DNA of 64,000 nt, from positions 1 through 64,000 of the forward strand of contig JAGWHB010000004.1 of assembly GCA_028867035.1 (NCBI GenBank). The letters are read 5' to 3'. The stretch is from Nitrososphaerota archaeon. GTDB lineage: Archaea; Thermoproteota; Nitrososphaeria; Nitrososphaerales; Gagatemarchaeaceae. Within the stretch, counting starts at the first letter, position 1; each line of letters opens with the position of its first letter. Positions 8,394 through 15,988 of the stretch are shown piece by piece. Both the position numbers and the translations under genes were made by a program. The notes under the pieces are model-generated. The model saw only the letters and a list, made by a program, of their open reading frames with translations. It was not told the DNA's origin and did no database searches.

Positions 8394-9419
8394 ATGGGCG
8401 ACACACCCGCCTCCCTCGGCTACGGCATGCCCGCCGAGTGGGAGAAGCACGAAGCCACCTGGGTCTCCTGGCCCAAAGACCCCAACACTTTCCCATCCGA
8501 GGTGCTCCCCAAGGTGGAGGACGCCTATGTCAGGATGGTCGACGCGCTCAGCGACGAAGAAGAAGTGAGGATACTTGTCGACGACTCGAAGATGCAGTCG
8601 AGGGTCGAGTCGAAGGTCAGGAAGAGGGGTCGGGTGGCGTTCCATAGGATCAGGACTGTGGACGTGTGGGTGAGGGATTACGGCCCGACCTACGTCAGGG
8701 GGAGGGATGTCGCCCTCGTCAAGTGGAAGTTCAACGCGTGGGGAGGAAAGTACGACGACCTCCTGCCGGACGAAGGGGCGGGGAGGAGGCTAGCCGAGTC
8801 CACCGGCCTGAGGATGTTCGAGCCGGGGGTGGTACTCGAGGGGGGGTCCATCGATGTCAATGGAAGCGGGACGGTGCTCACGACCGAGCAGTGCCTCCTC
8901 AATCCCAACAGGAACCCTGGGCTGGGAAGGGAGGACCTGGCTGGGGTCCTGAAGGAGTACCTCGGCGCGAAGAACGTAATCTGGCTGAAATCGGGCATTG
9001 ACGGGGACGACACCGACGGGCACGTCGACGACATAGCCAGGTTCGTGGGTCCGAGGACTGTGGCTTTGGCTGTCGAGCACGACCCTTCCGACCCCAACCA
9101 CGCAGCCCTTGACGCGGACAGGATGGTGCTCGAGGGGTCGACGGACGAGAGAGGGCGCCCTCTGCGGGTGGTAGAGCTGCCGATGCCCGACGCTCTGGCG
9201 AGCTCCGACGGCAGGCTCCCCGCGAGCCACCTCAACTTCTACATCGGGAACGGGGCAGTACTAGTCCCGACCTTCGGGGGCCGTAGCGACAGGGAGGCGC
9301 TGAAGGCGCTCGAGTATGTCTTCCCCAGGAGGGAGGTAGTGGGCATCGACTGCAGAGCCCTGGTCTACGGGCTTGGGACCCTCCACTGCGTCACGCAGCA
9401 GGCCCCTTCGCAGGGGTAG
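8394..9419 (+). CDS. aguA: Agmatine deiminase
   Basis: This 341-residue peptidyl-arginine-deiminase-family enzyme (PAD_porph fold) converts agmatine to N-carbamoylputrescine and ammonia. The start PAEWEKHEATWVSWP is characteristic, and the catalytic elements are visible as WVRDYGP, GGSIDVNG, DGHVDDIARF (catalytic His and Asp) and GTLHCVTQQ (nucleophilic Cys). The ATG at 8394 lies 5 bp after aguB; a longer frame open upstream only reads through aguB out of frame. The pair would supply putrescine for polyamine synthesis from arginine-derived agmatine. Confidence 0.92.
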   Translation: MGDTPASLGYGMPAEWEKHEATWVSWPKDPNTFPSEVLPKVEDAYVRMVDALSDEEEVRILVDDSKMQSRVESKVRKRGRVAFHRIRTVDVWVRDYGPTYVRGRDVALVKWKFNAWGGKYDDLLPDEGAGRRLAESTGLRMFEPGVVLEGGSIDVNGSGTVLTTEQCLLNPNRNPGLGREDLAGVLKEYLGAKNVIWLKSGIDGDDTDGHVDDIARFVGPRTVALAVEHDPSDPNHAALDADRMVLEGSTDERGRPLRVVELPMPDALASSDGRLPASHLNFYIGNGAVLVPTFGGRSDREALKALEYVFPRREVVGIDCRALVYGLGTLHCVTQQAPSQG

Positions 9420-9428
9420 GGGCCCCCG

Positions 9429-11123
9429 TCACTTGAACGCGGCTACGTCTGCCTTTATCCTGGAGACGAAGTCTTCCACCTTCACACCGAACGTCCGCTC
9501 CCCGCTCCGGGTCCGCACGGCGACTGTCTTGGAATCCTCTTCTTTCTTGCCGACCACGAGCATGTAAGGGATCTTCTGGAGCTGGGCGTCCCTTATCTTC
9601 GCGCCCATGGTCCCTCCTTCGAAGCTCCCCTCCGCTCTGACCCCCGCGTCCAGCAGGGTCGAGAGAATCTTCTTCGAGTATTCCTGATTCTCATCCGAAA
9701 GTGGGATTACACGCACCTGAACGGGCGAGATCCAGATTGGGAGAGCTCCCTTGAAGTGCTCGAGGATCACTCCTATGAAACGCTCTAGGGACCCGTAGAT
9801 GACCCTGTGGATCACAGCTGGGGTGTGCTCCTTCCCGTCCGCCCCGGTGTAGGTGAGCTTGAATCTCTGCGGCATCTGGAAGTCCAGCTGGATGGTAGCG
9901 CACTGCCATTCCCGTCCTTCGGAGTCCTTCACGTCCACGTCGATCTTGGGACCGTAGAAAGCTCCCTCCTTCTCTTTGATCACCGGCTTGATCCCCTTCT
10001 CTTCGACCGCCTCGACCAGGGCGGCGACCGCCCTGTCCCATTGCTCCTTGGTCCCCAGATGGTCGTCGGGCATGGTCGAGACCTTCGGCGTGTATTTCAG
10101 ATTGAAGACGCCATAGAATCGGGCCATCAGGTCGATCACGTTCTTCAACTCGTCGACGATCTGCTCCTCTGTGACAAAGATGTGCGCGTCGTCCTGGACG
10201 AATGTCTTTACTCTGAAGAGTCCGCTGGCCACCCCGCTCAGCTCGTTTCGGAAGAGAGGGTCGAAGTCGGCCACCCTCAGTGGGAGGTCCCGGTAGCTCC
10301 ACTTCCTGGTCTTGTAGAAGAGGAATGTGGAGGGACAGTTCATCGGCTTCAGGCCGAATTCCTCGTCTCCGTGCGAAGTCAAGAACATCCCGTCCTTGTA
10401 GTGGTCCCAGTGTCCGCTCACTCGCCAGAGGTTGGTGTTCGCCAACGCGGGCGTGCCGATCATGAGATAGTTCTGCTTCCTTTGCTCTCTCTTCACGAAG
10501 TCCATCAGGAGGTCCTTGAGCACCATTCCTTTGTCGTGCCAGTATGGCATTCCAGGCGAGGGCTCCTGGAAGCTGAACAAGTCGAGCTTCTCCCCTATCA
10601 CTCTATGGTCTGACTCGGGGAGCTTTCCAAAGTCGCTCTTCTTAATCCTCGAAAGCAGCTCGGTTTCGGTGAGCTCGTGTTTCGGCTTGGCCTTGGCCTG
10701 GACATGCGCCGCCGCATGAGAATAGCTCCTCGACATCTCGGCGAGTGGGTGCCCCTTGACCTTGACCTGCAGGGCCTTGGTCCACCCGAAGGGGGCGCGG
10801 CGCACCTCGAGGCCGGCGGCCTTCGCTTCCTTCTCCATCTCGAGCAGTAGGCTCAGGGCCTCCGAAGGGGAGGCGAGGTTCTGGCTGAGGTGGGCGAAAG
10901 GATAGATCATCACGCGCGTCGTCCCTAGCTTCGAAAGGAACTCGGTTGCCTCCCGCACGGCCTGCCTGACGAGCTCGACGTCGTCCCCCTCCTCGAAGGC
11001 GGTGAAGAGCACCACGACGTCGTCCTCCCTGACGGTCTTTGCTTCGGCCTCTTCTGCGGCCCTAATCTCCTTCTTGACGGGGGTATACTCTATGAAATCG
11101 GCGTGCATCTGAAGGATCTTCAA
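9429..11123 (-). CDS. thrS: Threonyl-tRNA synthetase, archaeal type
   Basis: The 564-residue class II synthetase charges tRNA-Thr. It begins with the archaeal-specific N-terminal editing domain (MKILQMHADFIEY), a D-aminoacyl-tRNA-deacylase-like module that removes mis-attached serine, instead of the bacterial TGS/SAD domains. The catalytic core shows motif 2 (FRNELSG) and motif 3 (GSLERFIG), the zinc ligands include NCPSTF, and the C-terminal anticodon-binding domain starts near LPIWISPVQVRVIP. The gene follows a small zinc-protein gene with only 6 bp between them, so both are probably transcribed from the promoter at 11361-11370. Confidence 0.96.
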   Translation of the reverse strand: MKILQMHADFIEYTPVKKEIRAAEEAEAKTVREDDVVVLFTAFEEGDDVELVRQAVREATEFLSKLGTTRVMIYPFAHLSQNLASPSEALSLLLEMEKEAKAAGLEVRRAPFGWTKALQVKVKGHPLAEMSRSYSHAAAHVQAKAKPKHELTETELLSRIKKSDFGKLPESDHRVIGEKLDLFSFQEPSPGMPYWHDKGMVLKDLLMDFVKREQRKQNYLMIGTPALANTNLWRVSGHWDHYKDGMFLTSHGDEEFGLKPMNCPSTFLFYKTRKWSYRDLPLRVADFDPLFRNELSGVASGLFRVKTFVQDDAHIFVTEEQIVDELKNVIDLMARFYGVFNLKYTPKVSTMPDDHLGTKEQWDRAVAALVEAVEEKGIKPVIKEKEGAFYGPKIDVDVKDSEGREWQCATIQLDFQMPQRFKLTYTGADGKEHTPAVIHRVIYGSLERFIGVILEHFKGALPIWISPVQVRVIPLSDENQEYSKKILSTLLDAGVRAEGSFEGGTMGAKIRDAQLQKIPYMLVVGKKEEDSKTVAVRTRSGERTFGVKVEDFVSRIKADVAAFK

Positions 11124-11129
11124 CCTAGG

Positions 11130-11333
11130 CTACCACCTCGACCTTTCGAGCGTCCTCGACTTCTTGGTTGCCTTCTTCCATGTCTTGTAGTGGTCGCGGC
11201 AAAGGTACACGCGTCTGCCCTCCCCTCCCACGCTCAGCCCGCTCCCCCCAATCTCTTCCCTGCTCAAAGAGCGCTCGGCCGGGTTCTTGCACCCGACCAC
11301 GCCGCACCCGACCCCTTTGTCGACCCTGCCCAA
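11130..11333 (-). CDS. Small Cys/His protein, probable zinc binder
   Basis: This 67-residue basic protein has CGVVGC near the start and a CxxHY motif (LCRDHYKTW) further on, giving three Cys and one His that could hold a zinc ion, followed by a Lys/Arg-rich tail. No named family was recognised. The TTG start at 11333 lies about 28 bp from the TATA box at 11361-11370, consistent with leaderless translation. It precedes thrS by 6 bp and is probably co-transcribed with it, so a role around translation or RNA is possible but unproven. Confidence 0.6.
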   Translation of the reverse strand: MGRVDKGVGCGVVGCKNPAERSLSREEIGGSGLSVGGEGRRVYLCRDHYKTWKKATKKSRTLERSRW

Positions 11334-11360
11334 GATTACCCCTTCAGCCTGCTCTCATAG

Positions 11361-11370
11361 GTTATAAAAA
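11361..11370. promoter_or_regulatory. Bidirectional TATA box between zinc-protein/thrS and a phosphotransferase gene
   Basis: GTTATAAAAA can act as TATA box on either strand. The plus-strand start would fall near 11390, exactly at the GTG of the CDP-alcohol phosphotransferase gene. The minus-strand start would fall near 11336, at the TTG of the zinc-protein gene. Spacing on both sides supports leaderless divergent transcripts. Confidence 0.55.
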
Positions 11371-11389
11371 CGGCCGGCCTGGGGCCCTC

Positions 11390-12010
11390 GTGCTCGACAG
11401 GCTGAGGGGGAGGCTGGAACCGGCCCTGAAGTCGCTGGGGGTCCGTTTCGCGAAGCTGGAGACGTCCCCGACCGCCTGGACTGGCGTGGGGCTCGTCATA
11501 TCCCTCCTGGCCGCTTTCTCGTACTCCACCGGGAGGTACACCGGGGAGCTCCTCGGCGGAGTGCTTGTGCTCGCGTCCGGCTGGTTCGACATAGTGGATG
11601 GCGCCGTTGCGAGGGCGACGGGGAGGACGAGCGTGCGGGGGGCCTTCCTAGATTCGAACCTCGACAGGGTCGCAGAGGTGGCTCTGTTCACTGGGATATT
11701 GGTGGGGGGCTATGGGAGCCCGCTGGCCGTGCTGCTCGCGCTGTCCCTCAGCCTGCTCGTCAGCTATGCCCGCGCGAAGGGGGACGCCCTCGGGGTGAAG
11801 CTGGCGGGGGTTGGGATAGGGGAGAGGAGCGAGAGGCTCATCATCGTCGCGGTGTCTTCGCTGGTGGGGCTCCTGGGCTGGGGGGTGGTCCTCGTGGTGG
11901 CGGTTGCGGGCTTCACATTCATCGAAAGGACCTACACGGCTATGAAAGCACTTGGCCGGCCGCAGGAACCGAAGCCTATTTCTACGGAAAACGAGGCGCC
12001 CACACCCTAG
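11390..12010 (+). CDS. CDP-alcohol phosphatidyltransferase family protein
   Basis: The 206-residue integral membrane enzyme carries the family signature DG-x2-AR-x8-G-x3-D-x3-D, visible as DGAVAR followed by G-AFL-D-SNL-D. Such enzymes transfer a polar head group (for example inositol phosphate or glycerol phosphate) from or to CDP-archaeol in lipid synthesis; archaetidylinositol-phosphate synthase is the commonest archaeal member, but the substrate cannot be read from the sequence. Six or so transmembrane helices follow the usual pattern. GTG at 11390 coincides with the start predicted from the TATA box; the frame open upstream to 11168 is not coding. Confidence 0.85.
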   Translation: MLDRLRGRLEPALKSLGVRFAKLETSPTAWTGVGLVISLLAAFSYSTGRYTGELLGGVLVLASGWFDIVDGAVARATGRTSVRGAFLDSNLDRVAEVALFTGILVGGYGSPLAVLLALSLSLLVSYARAKGDALGVKLAGVGIGERSERLIIVAVSSLVGLLGWGVVLVVAVAGFTFIERTYTAMKALGRPQEPKPISTENEAPTP

Positions 12011-12012
12011 GT

Positions 12013-12723
12013 TTGGTCGACAAGCCGGGACGAAGAAAGCAGAAGAACATACCTTGGAACAAGATCGCCGCCGCGGCCGTGGTCGGCCTGATCGCCGTCG
12101 CGGGGGGGTGGTACGCCTACTGGAATTACGTGTACAAGGCTCCCCCTGAATACGCCAGGATTGACACAACCTATGGGGCTATCTATGTGGAGCTGTTCCC
12201 GGCGTGCGCCCCGCAGACAGTTGCCAACTTCGTCAGCCTGGCGAACTCTGGGTTCTACAACGACCTGGTATGGCACAGGATAGTCGACAAGCCTTCCCCC
12301 TTCGTGATACAGACCGGGGACAACTATTCGCGGGGAGGCCTGAACTCCACGAGGGACAAGTGGGGCTTCGGCGGGACGAAGGCGACAGTCCCCCTCGAAT
12401 GGTGCGGATGGCTCCACAACTTCGCGGGCACGCTCGCCATGGCACACACCACTGGCACTACCAACAGCGGGTCCCAGTTTTTCATCAACCTTTCGAACAG
12501 CACATCCAACCTGAGCCTAGATGGGAACTTCACAGTCTTCGGCAAGGTGATATCTGGGATGGGAGTGGTGCAGAAGATAGCAAGCTCCCCCATATGTCAG
12601 CCGCCGACCTGTCCGTCCACTTGGCAGCCGGACGAGCCCCTTCCGCCGGTGTTCATGAATGACGTCGTGATGTTGACGAGCCAGCAGGCTTCGGCTGTGA
12701 CAAATTCCACGACGACGGGCTAG
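12013..12723 (+). CDS. Membrane-anchored cyclophilin-type peptidyl-prolyl isomerase
   Basis: A basic N-terminus is followed by one transmembrane helix (about residues 17-36) and a cyclophilin domain with the active-site stretch from VWHRIV and FVIQTGD through SQFFINL to FTVFGKV. The 236-residue protein would fold or chaperone proteins outside the cytoplasmic membrane by isomerising prolyl bonds. The catalytic Arg (HRIV) and the Phe/Gln residues are present. A pair of insertions relative to cytosolic cyclophilins contain CxxPxxC-type cysteines (CQPPTC) that could form a disulfide. The TTG start lies 2 bp after the preceding gene, so they form an operon. Confidence 0.9.
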   Translation: MVDKPGRRKQKNIPWNKIAAAAVVGLIAVAGGWYAYWNYVYKAPPEYARIDTTYGAIYVELFPACAPQTVANFVSLANSGFYNDLVWHRIVDKPSPFVIQTGDNYSRGGLNSTRDKWGFGGTKATVPLEWCGWLHNFAGTLAMAHTTGTTNSGSQFFINLSNSTSNLSLDGNFTVFGKVISGMGVVQKIASSPICQPPTCPSTWQPDEPLPPVFMNDVVMLTSQQASAVTNSTTTG

Positions 12724-12729
12724 TTTCTA

Positions 12730-12766
12730 ACCAGCTACGTCTCTCAGATTTTGCCCTGACTTTGAC
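12730..12766 (-). repeat. Displaced, diverged copy of the rps26e 3' end
   Basis: Read on the minus strand, this stretch encodes VKVRAKSERRSW, which matches the S26e C-terminus VKVRAKNERRSW at 13657-13693 in 11 of 12 residues. By nucleotide, 27 of 37 positions agree, and most differences are third-position synonymous changes. The stop has shifted (TGGTTAG instead of TGGTAA). It overlaps the end of the endonuclease gene in another frame. It looks like the former 3' end of rps26e, pushed downstream by insertion of the endonuclease element. Confidence 0.6.
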
Positions 12767-13400
12767 TGCTCTTTGGGGCATCCAGGAACCTGCGTGACCG
12801 CCGAATTCGACCCTCCACCCAAGTTCTGGCCCATTTCTCCAGATCTTCAGACTCTTCCGGGGAACGTCGTCTGAGATTCCACTCGCTGAGAGTCGACCTC
12901 GCAAATTCATCCCAAACCTCCAAGAGAAATTCGTCTGTTGTGTGCCTCCCATGGACCCTGCCAACAGGGGGGAAGAAACGAAGCGCTGCTTTGGCCTCGG
13001 AAGCCTTGAGCCCGACAAGACGCGGCAAGATCGTCTGAAGTAGTGCGTAGGCCCTGGCTCCTTGCACCCTGACCGAGCCCATCGGAAGCGTAGCAGCCGA
13101 AGGAAGCTTTGAGGAAGTAATGGGAACACCGAGAATCGAAGATATTTTGGACAGTACAGCGTAATCATTCATGCTCCCACACACTATGAGAATAGTGTAG
13201 TCAGGGCGAACGAAGTAACTTACAGTTACCGAACCTTCGTCCATCAACCATTGCGCAACTCTGTCTTGGTCTTCGCTTTTTGAGACCAATGAACGCATTT
13301 GGTTCGCGAGGTCGATCTCAGGCCTTGAAGCGATATTCAGGCCATATTCTTCCATCCAGCGATGGACGACGCCGCGAGTTACTCCGAAGGCATCGGCCAC
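12744..13400 (-). CDS. Free-standing LAGLIDADG-type homing endonuclease-like protein with HTH
   Basis: The 218-residue product begins inside a helix-turn-helix (FGVTRGVVHRWMEEYGL), then shows a single LAGLIDADG-like core: WLMDEGSV (catalytic Glu retained), a beta sheet, and the typical GARAYALLQTILPRLVGLK segment. One such motif means it would act as a dimer. It resembles intron/HEG endonucleases, not a transcription factor. GTG at 13400 is the first usable start, but the frame stays open to 13598 and the upstream residues (ALNELGTYSAVADA) complete the HTH, so the real N-terminus may be longer with a non-standard start, or may be damaged. It lies directly downstream of rps26e and is bracketed by two copies of that gene's 3' end. 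Confidence 0.65.
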   Translation of the reverse strand: MADAFGVTRGVVHRWMEEYGLNIASRPEIDLANQMRSLVSKSEDQDRVAQWLMDEGSVTVSYFVRPDYTILIVCGSMNDYAVLSKISSILGVPITSSKLPSAATLPMGSVRVQGARAYALLQTILPRLVGLKASEAKAALRFFPPVGRVHGRHTTDEFLLEVWDEFARSTLSEWNLRRRSPEESEDLEKWARTWVEGRIRRSRRFLDAPKSSQSQGKI

Positions 13401-13654
13401 TGCGGAGTAAGTGCCTAGCTCATTGAGTGCCGTTGTCAGGACGGAGAGGGGAGGGTCCAGGATTGTCCTCCTCTGTCCGCTCGGAAATGTTCTGACCTTG
13501 ATCGTACTCGCAAGGGCCTCAAGCGGAGGGTGTTTCAGTTCGAATCGGAGGCTTGCGAAAGTCGAAACTGATAAACAAAACGGGACGCTGAGCAGTTCTT
13601 AGTTACACTTCTGCGAAACTGATCGCAGTGGCTCGTTCGTTGCCCTAGCTGTGG
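13401..13654 (-). other. Gap between rps26e and the endonuclease start, mostly an open extension of the endonuclease frame
   Basis: The endonuclease frame stays open on the minus strand up to 13598, where a TAA closes it. The translated extension (for example LRFELKHPP, KVRTFPSGQRR, ALNELGTYSA) looks protein-like and completes the HTH, but has no ATG, GTG or TTG. A 10-bp direct repeat CGAAACTGAT occurs at 13563-13572 and 13614-13623. No RNA gene was recognised here. Confidence 0.4.
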
Positions 13655-13930
13655 TTACCAGCTGCGTCTTTCGTTCTTGGCTCTGACCTTAACGATTCCG
13701 TAGTGAACCGCACATGACACGCAATAATACCTTATTTGAGTGGGAGCCGCTATGTAGGCGCCCTGGGCCCTCAGCTCCCTCGCCAAAGTCGGCTCGACGA
13801 GGCTCATCCTCGTGGTTACCTTCTTCGCCTTGTCCCTGGGGACGCTGGCGCCGCAGTTGCTGCAGTAGATGATCGTGCTGGACCCCTTCCCTCCCTTCGA
13901 CCGTCCACGGCTCTTCCTTTTCTTAGACAA
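13655..13930 (-). CDS. rps26e: Ribosomal protein S26e
   Basis: The 91-residue protein is a small-subunit ribosomal protein found in eukaryotes and part of the Archaea (TACK and relatives). The two CxxC pairs of its zinc site (CSNCGA and CVSCAV) and the basic N-terminus KKRKSRGRSKGGKG are visible. In the ribosome it lies near the mRNA exit path and the 16S 3' end. The start is TTG at 13930, with a TATA box (13962-13973) about 30 bp upstream. The last 12 codons are duplicated in diverged form at 12730-12766, suggesting that the present 3' end was supplied by an inserted endonuclease element. Confidence 0.93.
   Translation of the reverse strand: MSKKRKSRGRSKGGKGSSTIIYCSNCGASVPRDKAKKVTTRMSLVEPTLARELRAQGAYIAAPTQIRYYCVSCAVHYGIVKVRAKNERRSW
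13657..13693 (-). repeat. Functional 3' end of rps26e, partner of the copy at 12730-12766
   Basis: This is the in-frame 3' end of rps26e encoding VKVRAKNERRSW. Homology to the downstream copy starts abruptly at the first Val codon and ends at the stop, so the two copies delimit an insertion of about 0.9 kb carrying the endonuclease gene. Confidence 0.6.
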
Positions 13931-13988
13931 AGTAGACTTTGGGCCTCGAATTCGCTCTCCTCTTAAACATATACCGCTTTCAGCCCGG

Positions 13989-14915
13989 CTATTCCTTCTT
14001 GTAAGGGACGGCGAGGGCGGCCGGAGGCCTGAGGCGCTTGGAGGCTATCCCGAGGACGACCACCGTTACAATGTACGGGAGCATGGTGACTAGGTAGATG
14101 AGCGCCCCGGGGAGGGAGAGGACGTACTGGAGGCCCACTGTGGCGCCGAACAGGACGCTCATCCCCAGTACGTAGGTGGGCTTCCACCCACCGGCTATCA
14201 CGGCCGCCAGCGCGATGAAACCCGGGATTATGGAGCCCGTCGGGTCGGGGGTGAAGTTGGGGTTGAAGTCGACGGTGAAGTAGGCGCCGGCCATCCCCAG
14301 GAGCGCCCCCCCGAGGGCAGTGGCGACGATCCTGGTCTTCACCACGTCTATGCCTGCCGCTTCGGCAGCTTTCGGACTCTCGCCGACCGCGCGGATGTGG
14401 AGCCCCAGCCTGGTCCGCCCGAGGAAAAAGTAGACAAGGACGGGGAGGATGAACATGGCTGCCATCAGCGGGCTGATTTTCAGGGCGACCCCCTGAGAGA
14501 GCCCGCCGATCGTGAACAGGGACGGGATGGTGTTCGCCAGCGGGGTCCCGTCGATCAGGTAGTAGCGCTGGAGCAGCACGTATGTTATCCCCACGGCGAA
14601 TATGTTGATCCCTATGCCGGCTATCACCTGGTCGACATGGATCTTTGTCGAGAGGTATGCGAACACGAAGTTCACGGCGACCCCGGCCGCCATCCCCGCA
14701 AGGAGCCCGAAGTAGGCCGACCCCTTCCCCAGGGACAGCCCCGTGCCGTAGTCCGCCGTCGCCGCCACGAAGGCGCCTATGACCATCACCCCGTAGATCC
14801 CTATGTTGAGGATGCCTGACTTCTCTGTGACGAGCTCCCCGTCCGCAGCTATTGCTATGGGGATCGCCGTCTGCAGGCCGAAGACGACCAGCAGGATGAC
14901 GGGGGTCAGATCCAC
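13989..14915 (-). CDS. BMP-type nucleoside ABC transporter, permease 2
   Basis: This 308-residue polytopic protein belongs to the BPD_transp_2 family of permeases that work with BMP (PnrA/Med-like) binding proteins, typically importing nucleosides. The ATPase-contact loop is visible as GLHIRAVGESPKAAEAAGI, and glycine-rich helices such as GGALLGMAGAY are typical. It overlaps the first permease gene by 10 bp and is the last gene of the operon binding protein - ATPase - permease 1 - permease 2. It should form the heterodimeric membrane channel with the product of 14906-15988. Confidence 0.88.
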   Translation of the reverse strand: MDLTPVILLVVFGLQTAIPIAIAADGELVTEKSGILNIGIYGVMVIGAFVAATADYGTGLSLGKGSAYFGLLAGMAAGVAVNFVFAYLSTKIHVDQVIAGIGINIFAVGITYVLLQRYYLIDGTPLANTIPSLFTIGGLSQGVALKISPLMAAMFILPVLVYFFLGRTRLGLHIRAVGESPKAAEAAGIDVVKTRIVATALGGALLGMAGAYFTVDFNPNFTPDPTGSIIPGFIALAAVIAGGWKPTYVLGMSVLFGATVGLQYVLSLPGALIYLVTMLPYIVTVVVLGIASKRLRPPAALAVPYKKE

Positions 14916-15988
14916 TTTTTCTTACCTCTCAGGTTCAGTAGCTTGCGGCTCAGATATGGCGCAGCCATGAAGAGGATGATTATCCCCTGCATGGCCCAGA
15001 CCACGTACACATTCTGGTAGACGGCCGCCGTCCCCGAAGCGAGGATGGCGAAGAATATCGCAGAGAACACCGAAGCGAGCGGGTTGTTCGCGGCCACCAG
15101 GGCCACTGCGATGCCGGCGAATCCCTCCCCCCCGAACCAGCCTCCGGCGAATCCCTCCTGGTAACAGGCGACGAAGAGGCAGCCGTGCCCGATGCTGAGC
15201 ACGTCCCCCGCGCCAGCGAGGCCGGCGAGGGTCCCCCCTATCATCATCGCGATGACCTTCGTCTTCCTCGGGTTGATGCCCTTCGATTCCGCTGGCCTGG
15301 ACCCAAGTCCGGTGGCCCTCATGCTATACCCCAGGGTCGTCCTGCTCAGGAAGAAAGCCGTCCCCACGGCGATCAATATGGCCACCACGAACATGATGGA
15401 CGTGTTGTAGAAGGGAAAAGTGGGGAGTGTGGCCGCGTGGGGGAACACTATGTAGTTGTACACGGCCACTGTCTTCGATTTGATCGCGATCACATAGAGG
15501 AGGAGGAACGAAGCGAGGCCCGCGGCCACGAAGTTCAGCATTATTGTCGTCACTATGGCCGATGCGTTCCTGTAAGCCTCCAGGAGGCCCGATATCGAAG
15601 CCCACAGAGCGCCGACGGCGCACGCGGCAAGCACCGCTGCCAGCGGCCAGAGGCCCACGGGGAGGGGGACGAACTCGATGACCAAGGCCGCCGTTATGCC
15701 TCCGAGGATCGCCTGCCCCTGCCCCCCCACGTTCCAGATGCCTGCCTTTCCTGGGACCAGGAAAGCTAGGGCCAGCAGGATGTAGGAGCCCATGTAGGTC
15801 AGGACCGACGACTGGCCGAACTGAGTCCCCAGGGCTCCGTCGAAGAGCTCGGTGAATACGTCGACGGGGTTGAGGCCGAACACGAGCATGAGGACAGAAG
15901 CGGCGACCAGGCCGAGGAGCAGGGCGATCAGAGACGGGACAGCGGACTTCAGCGAACCGGCGACGGCGGCGCTCCCTGCTCTGCTCAC
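14906..15988 (-). CDS. BMP-type nucleoside ABC transporter, permease 1
   Basis: The 360-residue protein is the larger permease of the BMP-family transporter, with about ten hydrophobic helices. The cytoplasmic coupling loop reads TLGYSMRATGLGSRPAESKGI, and GKAGIWNVGGQGQ is a hallmark of this permease family. It overlaps the ATPase gene by 4 bp and permease 2 by 10 bp, so the subunits are translated together. Substrate is inferred as nucleosides from the family and from the neighbouring sugar-kinase genes. Confidence 0.9.
   Translation of the reverse strand: MSRAGSAAVAGSLKSAVPSLIALLLGLVAASVLMLVFGLNPVDVFTELFDGALGTQFGQSSVLTYMGSYILLALAFLVPGKAGIWNVGGQGQAILGGITAALVIEFVPLPVGLWPLAAVLAACAVGALWASISGLLEAYRNASAIVTTIMLNFVAAGLASFLLLYVIAIKSKTVAVYNYIVFPHAATLPTFPFYNTSIMFVVAILIAVGTAFFLSRTTLGYSMRATGLGSRPAESKGINPRKTKVIAMMIGGTLAGLAGAGDVLSIGHGCLFVACYQEGFAGGWFGGEGFAGIAVALVAANNPLASVFSAIFFAILASGTAAVYQNVYVVWAMQGIIILFMAAPYLSRKLLNLRGKKKWI

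Noticed and set aside
9807..10613. Plus-strand frame of 268 codons inside thrS
   Set aside because: It is antisense to conserved ThrRS motifs and has His/Leu/Val-rich shadow composition.
11648..11666. GATTCGAACC on the plus strand, resembling a T loop on the minus strand
   Set aside because: It lies within the conserved signature of the CDP-alcohol phosphotransferase gene and has no partner arms.
12653..13168. Minus-strand frame of 171 codons ending near the rps26e copy
   Set aside because: Only its VKVRAKSERRSW part is meaningful; the rest overlaps the endonuclease gene in another frame and is not protein-like.
13536..13550. T-loop-like sequence CAGTTCGAATCGGAG suggesting a tRNA
   Set aside because: The flanking bases do not form a T stem and no acceptor, D or anticodon arm fits around it.
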